A DNA stretch of 64,000 nt. Origin: Clarireedia homoeocarpa (taxonomy: Eukaryota > Ascomycota > Leotiomycetes > Helotiales > Rutstroemiaceae). Both the position numbers and the translations under genes were made by a program. The stretch is from assembly GCA_001465935.1 (NCBI GenBank), contig LNKV01000004.1:672858-736857 (forward strand). Direction: 5' to 3'. Under the pieces are notes generated by a model, which saw only the letters and a program-made list of their open reading frames with translations, searched no databases and was not told the origin of the DNA. Each line of letters opens with the position of its first letter. Within the stretch, counting starts at the first letter, position 1. Below, in pieces: positions 56,757 to 64,000 of this stretch.

Positions 56757-58695
56757 CTAGATGCTGTTCTCCCTGTTCAAATGTCTATGCAAATGTCTTG
56801 ACATGCGACGCGAGCTCGAGCCAGACTTCGAGTAAACAGTCAAGGCCAAAGATCCACCACAAGTCTCGGTGGCATTTCCTTCACATGCCATGCTGCATTT
56901 GCTAGCGTCCAAAACGGTTGCCGGGAGTGAGTTATCACAGAAACATTGACCACCATACTCAGTACCAGCTACGCTGTATCCTTTAGCTGAACAGTAGTCT
57001 ACACACTTCGTGTTAGTTACCGATCCCAGACCAACATCGGCGAATGTGATGCCGGAAAGTGCGCGGCTGGATTGGCTATCCGCATAGCAGCCAGTGTAGG
57101 AGTAGCCTGAGATGGTTGATGGGACAATGTTGGTTGAGCCACTGGAGCTGGAGCCGGCACTGGAGGTTTGGACGGATCCGGCGGTACGAGTAACGGTTGT
57201 GTAGACCAAGGTGGCTGATGTCTCCGTTACCATAGTAGTATATACATGGCCTGCGGATGAGACGACGCTTGAAACTACATGGGCTCCAGCATCTGGGCGG
57301 GCTCCTCCTGTATATTGAGATGAGGCTGACGATGCTACAGAAGTGCTGCTAGCTTGCGATGATGAGCCTACTGAGGTGGCCACAGACAAGACCGAGGAGG
57401 CGATAGAACCGATTGAAGATGTGACACTTGATACGGCAGATGATGCTGATGCCACGACCGACGAGGATGGAGTAGTAGTGTTGCCTGTGTTGCCCGTGTT
57501 CACGCCCCATTGACCAATTGGGTTGTTACCTGGTAACTTATTCATGGTACCAGAAATAGTTTCTTCAAAAAATGGGGTAAGGTTGCAAGACTTGCTATCA
57601 TCAAGAACTTTGCCGCCGATGATTGACGTGCAATTCTCCATTCCATTGTCGCCTGCATTACAGTTGTCAATGAAGTCTTGAAGGGTATCTCCTTCCCAGC
57701 CAGAGAGCTGTTTTTGTTATTAGCAAAAGAAAACATCGAGACAAGAGGATTAACTTACGAAATCGCCATGTAGGCCGTAGCCAGTTGGGTCGCCGTTGGA
57801 GAGAAGGAAAGGTTGTTTGCCTTGACCTGGAGTCCACAAGTCTTTGAACAAAGGTGTATTCCAGTACACTTCGTAGAAGATATGGGGTGTGTGGATCCAT
57901 CCCTCAGGGCAGTTTCCACCAGTGGGCCAATCCATGTTCTCCTTGTAGTTATCCAAGCCAGCAGCCGGATTGTAGCAAGATGGGAAGTGAATATCAGCGC
58001 GAAGCGGAGAAGCGAAGGCATCACAATTTACGTGTGGGAATCCAACACCTGCACCGGCGTTCTGAGGATCTCCAATGCCCACTCCGTGCAATCCATCAGA
58101 ATCGGGTGGATAGGATGGAGGGTTGTAGTTGGTTCGTGGGCATGTCCATTGAATGGGCTGAGGTGTCCCTTGTTTGTGATCGAGAATTGAGGCACCCCCA
58201 GATGCGGGTGGAGTGCGAAGAGTTGGGTCCCCAACAACCATTCTGAGACCTGCAGGGAATTGGGTAATCTTGTCCGTTGTTGGTTCATAACTGATACAAA
58301 ATTAGAATCACTCATCTTGACGTTGCGAGGTTCCAAACTTACAAGTAATAGACATTCATGTATGACATCGGAACAGCTGTCAAGCTACCATTTTTAGGGT
58401 CCTGGAAATATAGCGAGGGAGTCCAGTAGTTGCTTTTATCATTGTTGATGCGCGAGCTAGTACAGGTAGAGCCTAAAGCTGTGCTATCTGACATGCTCAT
58501 CGCAAAAGCATTTCCTCCTTGAATGGCATGTACGTGACCTGAGGCCTGTCCAGGGTTGATGATGGGATCGACTCGAGCCATGAGGAGGGGACCATTTCCG
58601 TAAAAGTGGTTGACTGTGAAAGTTCGATGGGTTGCGTTGTATGCCGATACTGCTGAAGCCAAAGTGGCTACGACGACTGCTTTGGAAGAAACCAT
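56757..58695 (-). CDS. Secreted DUF1996 protein with C-terminal WSC domain
   Basis: Three exons (58695-58343, 58290-57759, 57707-56757) give 611 residues. A signal peptide (about 1-18) precedes DUF1996, with VDPIINPGQASGHVHAIQGG near the start, NVYYFYEPTTDKI across the first intron, PHVNCDAFASPLRADIHFP and GLHGDF/LSGWEGDTLQ at the second. A Ser/Thr/Val-rich stalk (about 345-490) leads to a WSC domain (about 496-585) starting GYSYTGCYADS and containing YCSAKGYSVAGTEYGGQCFC, GGSLALTVY. WSC binds carbohydrate; no membrane anchor follows, so the protein is probably secreted or wall-bound. The short basic tail after WSC is unusual. Confidence 0.92.
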
Positions 58696-61600
58696 GTTGA
58701 CTGAAAAATGTCAGGTGAGGCTGGTTGACCTTGTAGTGGAACAGGTAGGTTAAGTGGATAGTAACGTCTACTGATGCTGTGTTGTTGGAAAAGGCGCGCT
58801 TTCTAGCTGAAGGATTGTGAGAAGATATCGAAAACACGCAAGAGTAGCTGGACTCAATTGGGTGTTGGTGGTATGCAAGAATCAAAGGATCTGTGTCAAC
58901 AGATGTCGAATAGTAAAAAGGAATGAATGGCAACAGCAGCAGCTGGGAACAAATGAATGTGTATGTACGCGAAGTACAAAAGGGCAGGTCGAAGAAGTTC
59001 AAAAGAGGGTAAAGGGAGGAAGCATATTGTAGAGGCCAAGGCCGGAATCTTATATTGAGTCAAAATGTAGTGAATATACTCCTGTACCCACCTCCAAGCT
59101 ATAGCGGGCGGGAAATCATCTGGGGGCGCTGACTAGGACCCGCGAGATTTGTACGCTAGAGAATACCAGGTAAGAAATGATGCTTAGGTACTCCGAAGGA
59201 AGATTAAAAGAGATGGAGGGGGCTACTCAGCCCAGATGTGAAAGTCCGGGATACTTAGATCAGACTAGAGCTAATGCATGCGAAAAGGAAGTTTGACCTT
59301 GCTGACATGACTTCAGAGAGATTGTTTTTCGCCGAAGGTTACCATCCTTTGGAAACAAAGTGAGGTTTCTTGTTGCCAGCGAATCAAATCCAGCTGTTAT
59401 CCTCCACAGCCCATGTGGATGGAACGTTAAGCATAACTACCAACTACCTCCGTAGAGACTAAAGAGCTGGAGCAAGGGTAAGGGCAAGCGCCGTACCTTG
59501 GCAGAGGATATCAAGATGATCGACGGGATGGAAAGCCTTGCTTGCCCCGTTAATTTCACAGTCGGTTGTCACAGTAAGGTTAAGTTCAATGAGCATTGGC
59601 TGAGCGTTGTCTAACCCGCCGAGCCCGCTAGATGATGAAGGGGGACAGAAACGATATGGTAGCACGAGGCAAACAGGGTGGCAAGGGCCCTTGGATTAAC
59701 GGCCAGACCTGGCAATTGAAGTTGCCCCTCTCTGTGTGATAGGCCACTAGAAATGCCCGAAAAGCGACAAATGAAAAGTGGATGTGAGAAAGGATCTGTT
59801 GGAGGGTTGTAGAGATTCACACAAAAGGATGAAGACGACGGCCAAAGTGACAAATAGCCCAAAGAAGAAAAAGGATTCCACCAATTGGGTTAGCATCCCC
59901 CTTCTTGAAACACTCCAACTCCTACGTCCCCTATTTGCTACCCGTCCATCAGTACGCGAGCGTTATATCCGAGCGAGGTGTGGAACAAAAAGTACGAAGA
60001 ACAGACGTAGAAAAGAAGCTTCATAGATGGTCATCCTTCCATGTCAAGTAGCAAGACAATCAATCATCCTTGAGCATGTTCCGATAGGTCTGTCCGATGA
60101 GAAAGGAGGGAGCTAGTTATGTTTCCCAAATGAACTTTCTACCTGTTCTCCTCCACCTGTTCAAACTACCCGGAAATACTAAAATATCGCAACTCTCCTT
60201 TTTTTCCCTCTCCTCTCACCCTCACCCTGGTGGCTGGTTTTTAATTTAACCACGCTCAGTAGTTAGCTGGAGAAGTTGCAGTAGTTTGGTAAAAATTCCC
60301 TGGAAAGAGTTTCGAAATATGCATCATTCCAGCTTTTTCAAGCCGGATGGGATGGTTTGCGGAGTACACCCATAGGAAAGGGAAAGGGAGAGCGGGTATG
60401 GATAAGAATGGGAGCACATGGAAATAGGAGTGAACCTATCTCGTCCGATCTTATCTTACAAATATGCAGGTACGAAGCTAAAGATACATCTACTTCTGCC
60501 AAAGCAGTCAGCAGCCAGTTGCCAGTTGCCAGTGGGAAATAGCCAACGAATGGATTTTACCCACGATGGATTGCCGGCCGTATTTTGAAAACAAACTTCC
60601 TTCTTCCAAATGTTGGCGCCGACTGCTGACTGCTGACTGCTGACCTCACCAAACCAAAGCCAAACCAAACAGCACAGGCCATGATGCATGGGAGCAAATG
60701 ACAAGGACAGGGAAAACGGACAGGGACAGGGACATGACCCGGGACAACTCAACCGGCTCGACATCTTTTCTTGGTGTTTGGCAAACTCCTGCTCTCTTTT
60801 GGAGATGGCTATCGGGCAAATCCCAATATGGACGAATTCACATGGACACAATTATGGAAGGAAGCATGAATCCGGTCAGGCAAGGAATATCAGAAGCTAA
60901 ACAAGCACCCATACATACCGGAATGATACAAGTATGTCGGGCAGCGCGGTTTCAAACCACTCCAAGACAGACCGGCCTTAATCTTTTCCTTTAGAAAAGA
61001 ACGACCCTCGGCAGAACCAATCAGGTATGTATGGTTTACGATCTATCAGATTGTACCTGACTTTGCTGACTTCGAAAATGGACCCCCGAGCTTCAAGTAC
61101 ACGGCACAACCGAACACATATATTTTAACCGCGCGGATACCTTGAACTTGATATCAAATGATTCGTTTTGAAATGTTATCTATAGAAACGAATGATTCGG
61201 CATAGGTTGAAGGTTGACCTGCCTTTGCAACCGTGCTGAGCAACCGTGACGAGACCAGACCAGACGAGACGACCCGGCGGCAAGGAGCACAACAGCTTCT
61301 CAACCCACAAACTAGAAAACTCAATTATGCGAATCCCCCCACACCCATTGCCAAATCTAACTTTCATCTAATCGACGGTCAACCGAGCGGGCCGACCAGA
61401 ACTGATCGACAAGTAGTCCAACAGACCAAGTGGAATGAAATGGTCTGGGCCTCTTACCCCCCGGCTTCCAGACTTTGTGACCTCATTCTTCCCAACAACC
61501 TCCTTTCCCCCAGCATCTACTGAGTAGAATTTTGGTACATCCACAGCGAACTAAGTAAGACTTACATCACATCTGCAGAGCACCTGCAAATTTCCACCCG

Positions 61601-62494
61601 CAGACTCATGAAACGAAACTACAGCATAGCGCACATGTGACATATGACAGTCATCTGCAGCACACACACGGGATAGTGAAGTAAAGCCGAGCTAGAAAAT
61701 TGGAGAAAAATTGAACTGCTGTGTACCGCGATCGGGAATCGGGAAAGAAAAAAACCTATGACCATACTTACCCAACATTACTGACCGGAGAATGAGTCAT
61801 GTTCCCCAAGGGGTGGAGAGGACGGCGAGGCTATATGGGCGAGGTAGGTATCCTAGATATGCATCCTTTTCTTCTTCTCGTTCCTACAAAGCACTCGTTG
61901 TACTTTGGGCGCTTTTTGGGGGCAGCACGGGATGAGGTGAGGTGGCTTTAAAATGGTTACGTATAGGGAGTTGCACATGGCTGGCGTAGGTAAAAGGGGG
62001 ATAACTTCTCGTGTCAGCTGAAGCTTGGTACAGAAGGTAATGTGATGTGAGTGTCACTTTGGCGAAACCCCCTGAGAAGGACTTGGTGTTCGTTGGTCTT
62101 TGGAAGAACTGCGGGCGCATTTACAGGTAGGTAATGTTGGGTTCTTTTGCTCGTACAAACTCGCTATATCTTGTCTGGAGCTGGCTTACTGCGAAGTAGA
62201 CTCATGTTCCTGTAAATCTTTAAATCAATGCGCATTTGGTGTGATTATCCATTCATTGTAGATTTTACAAAGTAGTTCTTCGTGAAGCTGTAGATTAGCC
62301 GTAATCGTAATCGTAACGGTACTGTACTACTTACTGTAAGGAAGCGCATCGCGATAAGCGATAAGAGATTTTCTTCCTCGTTCTGCCCCTCCAAGCCTTC
62401 CCCTCCATCAGTATCAACAACTTCACACCTATACCACTCTATCACACCCAGCACCGATCTCCTTCCACCCACCACTCCACCGCCCAACCTCACA
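58696..62494. other. 3.8-kb gene-free region between divergent genes
   Basis: No protein-like frame of size on either strand, no mobile element or tRNA. It contains promoters of both neighbours, short G/A-rich runs (near 60700, 61250) and the CTGCTGAC-based inverted/tandem repeat at 60504-60644. It is rich in purine-heavy simple motifs, suggesting regulatory or non-coding transcript content, but nothing decides. Confidence 0.5.
60504..60644. repeat. Inverted repeat with heptamer tandem array
   Basis: GCAGTCAGCAG (60504-60514) is the exact reverse complement of CTGCTGACTGC (60623-60633), which lies in a GACTGCT heptamer repeated three times (60621-60641). The left arm continues into a tandem AGTTGCC pair. 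A stem with about 110-nt loop is possible in RNA or DNA. Confidence 0.75.
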
Positions 62495-63868
62495 ATGTCC
62501 ACTCCCTCCCTTACCCCTCCGATCCCCATCACAATCCTAACCGGCTTCCTCGGGTCCGGCAAAACCACTCTCCTCCTCTCCCTGATCCCTCAACTCCGCG
62601 CCCTCAACCCCTCCTACAAACTCGCTCTCCTCAAAAACGAATTCGGTGACCTCGCTGTCGATTCCCAGCTCGCATCCTCATCCGCCATCACCGGCGTCAA
62701 GGAGCTGCTCAACGGGTGCATATGTTGTAACCTCGTCGGCTCTTTAGGCAGTGCGCTGGAGGAGCTAGAGGATGGAGTTGCCGGGGATCAAGGCAAACGA
62801 CTCGACCGCATCATAATCGAAACCTCGGGCTCCGCGTTTCCGGCTACACTCGCGATGGAAGTCAACCGGCTGTCTGCATCGACGGGGGGGAAATATGTGC
62901 TGGATGGAGTGATAACAGTGATTGATGTGGAGAATTGGAAGGGCTATGAGGATACAAGTTATACGGCGCGATTGCAGGCGAGGTATACAGATTTGGTAGT
63001 ATTTAATAAATGGGAGCAGGTGAGTGAGAGGAGGTGGGAGGAATGTTTGGATCGGTTGGGGGATTTGGAGGTGCAGGTGCCGTGGGTGAGGAGTAGGAGG
63101 GGGTGGGTAGATGTAGGGGTTGTGGTGGGTTTGGATGGGGGATTGAGGGGGAGTGTGGAGGGAGAGGTTAAACAGCAGCTGGAGGGTCATAGTCATGAAA
63201 ATGGACACGAGCACGAGCATGAGCACGAGCACGATCACCAAAGCGAAGTGGAAGTTCTCTCTATCACCCTGACTTCCTCAAATACCTCCACAAACACACC
63301 CACAAAATCCGTATCCCACCCCTCCCTCCTCAAACTCCTCCGCACCGCCCCAAAAGACGAAATTTACCGCATCAAAGCCATTTTCTTCTCCTCCACGCCC
63401 CTCGAATCCTCCGATCCTACATTCAACCAATCTATATCTTCTACCACTACCTCAACCTCAGCATCCACTCCAAACCCCTCCAGCACATCCGCATCCGCCT
63501 CATCCACCACCACACCTCCTTCTCCCTCCTCCTCTTCTCTCGACCTCACCCCCTCCTCCTCCTCCCCAGCAGCCACAGAACCCAAAGCCCAAACCTACAT
63601 CCTCAACTGGGCATTCGGCCGCTGGACATGCATTCCCACGACCTCCCCTTCCACCGCTTCAAACCCAACCCCAGAAGAAAAAGAAGACGAAGCCCAACCA
63701 ATCCTCAGAATGACAATCGTGTGCGCCCGCCACGAGAGCACGAAATGGAAGAAGAGGATCGAAGCGGGTGGGTACATTGAGCTCGCTTCTTCGGTCGCAG
63801 AGGAAGCAGGGAAGGAAGAGGAAAAAGAAAAAGAAAAGGCCGAGTTGAAGGTGGTGAGGTTAGTATGA
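62495..63868 (+). CDS. COG0523/CobW-type G3E GTPase (zinc chaperone-like)
   Basis: A single exon encoding 457 residues. The P-loop is GFLGSGKTT (17-25), followed by KNEFGDLAVDSQL and the metal-binding GCICCNL (Cys75, Cys77, Cys78), the CxCC signature of COG0523. Switch regions include RIIIETSGSAFP, and FNKWE is the G4 motif. A His/Glu-rich loop (about 231-247, HEHEHEHEHDH) likely binds Zn or another metal. The C-terminal CobW domain (KLLRTAPKDEIYRIKA, YILNWAFGRW) is interrupted by a 70-residue Ser/Thr/Pro-rich insert (about 305-370). Such proteins deliver metals, often zinc, to client enzymes. A GTPase role in zinc homeostasis is inferred. Confidence 0.9.
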   Translation: MSTPSLTPPIPITILTGFLGSGKTTLLLSLIPQLRALNPSYKLALLKNEFGDLAVDSQLASSSAITGVKELLNGCICCNLVGSLGSALEELEDGVAGDQGKRLDRIIIETSGSAFPATLAMEVNRLSASTGGKYVLDGVITVIDVENWKGYEDTSYTARLQARYTDLVVFNKWEQVSERRWEECLDRLGDLEVQVPWVRSRRGWVDVGVVVGLDGGLRGSVEGEVKQQLEGHSHENGHEHEHEHEHDHQSEVEVLSITLTSSNTSTNTPTKSVSHPSLLKLLRTAPKDEIYRIKAIFFSSTPLESSDPTFNQSISSTTTSTSASTPNPSSTSASASSTTTPPSPSSSSLDLTPSSSSPAATEPKAQTYILNWAFGRWTCIPTTSPSTASNPTPEEKEDEAQPILRMTIVCARHESTKWKKRIEAGGYIELASSVAEEAGKEEEKEKEKAELKVVRLV

Positions 63869-63975
63869 GGAGTGAGTTTCGGGAGTGGGAAAATATGAGT
63901 ATGATGAGGTGGCATATCAAGCGGGCGCCTCCGGGGAGGGGGCATTGTTATAGAAGAGGATAGATAGAACTGAAG

Positions 63976-63996
63976 AAAAAAAAAAGGGGGGGGGGG
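63976..63996. repeat. Homopolymer end: A10 followed by G11
   Basis: Ten A then eleven G close to the end of the window. It may mark a natural low-complexity break or an assembly edge. Confidence 0.85.
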
Positions 63997-64000
63997 AGGG

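Noticed and set aside
62765..63241. 158-codon minus-strand frame opposite the CobW-type gene
   Set aside because: His/Pro-rich shadow of the coding strand.
1..64000. CRISPR array, rRNA operon, secondary-metabolite core gene
   Set aside because: No spacer-repeat pattern, rRNA motifs, or PKS/NRPS/terpene signatures were seen anywhere in the window.

Overview
The window is nuclear DNA from a filamentous ascomycete, most likely a helotialean Leotiomycete (Sclerotinia/Botrytis-like). This rests on short 48-127 bp introns with GTAAGT/GTATGT donors and CTAAC-type branch sites, closely packed genes on both strands, and fungal-specific families: CBM1 chitinase, tropomyosin, BIG1, CSI2, DUF1996-WSC, Zn2Cys6 regulators and a DUF6604 protein. 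Placement at genus level is inference. Exon joins were worked out by hand from splice signals and frame; every spliced model listed with good confidence closes in frame.

Layout. 0-8 kb: secreted GH18 chitinase (+), histidine-phosphatase-like protein (-), a small conserved unknown (-), a basic hypothetical protein (-) and TRM112 (+). 8.8-12.8 kb: the complete SET1 histone H3K4 methyltransferase (-), followed by 3.3 kb without a recognisable gene. 16-24 kb: a dense housekeeping block with securin-like protein (-), tropomyosin (+), RRP17 (-), BIG1 (+), FCF1 (-) and CSI2-like (+). Three pairs here are divergent (securin/tropomyosin, RRP17/BIG1, FCF1/CSI2) and probably share promoters. 24.9-34.3 kb: PfkB/Mak32-like kinase, an 881-residue DUF6604 protein, a putative regulator with a C-x2-H-x6-C-x4-C motif, and an unrecognised membrane protein. 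35.5-39.6 kb: an MFS transporter beside a Zn2Cys6 regulator on the same strand, a possible transporter/regulator pair. 41.3-42.8 kb: a three-exon protein of unknown function (-).

43.2-48.1 kb is a graveyard of mobile DNA: a 29-T tract, a gypsy-type integrase relic, a diverged LTR-like segment, an odd spliced reading frame running into the RNase H end of a broken Ty1/copia pol, a second LTR-like segment, a broken SNF2-type ATPase fragment, and an intact 310-bp solo LTR with a 5-bp target duplication and unusually long inverted termini. Some lesions (TGG to TAG, DEAH to DEAY) fit C-to-T decay of the RIP type, but this was not measured.

48.5-64 kb returns to host genes: HAD phosphatase (+), short-chain dehydrogenase (+), conserved hypothetical (+), nitronate monooxygenase (-), DUF1996-WSC secreted protein (-), a 3.8 kb gene-free interval, and a COG0523/CobW GTPase with a histidine-rich loop (+).

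Several genes fall into common themes: ribosome and translation (TRM112, RRP17, FCF1), cell wall and surface (chitinase, BIG1, CSI2, DUF1996-WSC), chromatin and cell cycle (SET1, securin, tropomyosin). They do not form one cluster. I found no convincing secondary-metabolite cluster, CRISPR array, rRNA or intact tRNA gene. The best candidates for something new are the long-inverted-terminus LTR, the stop-free intron of TRM112, and the one-half zinc-cluster regulator.
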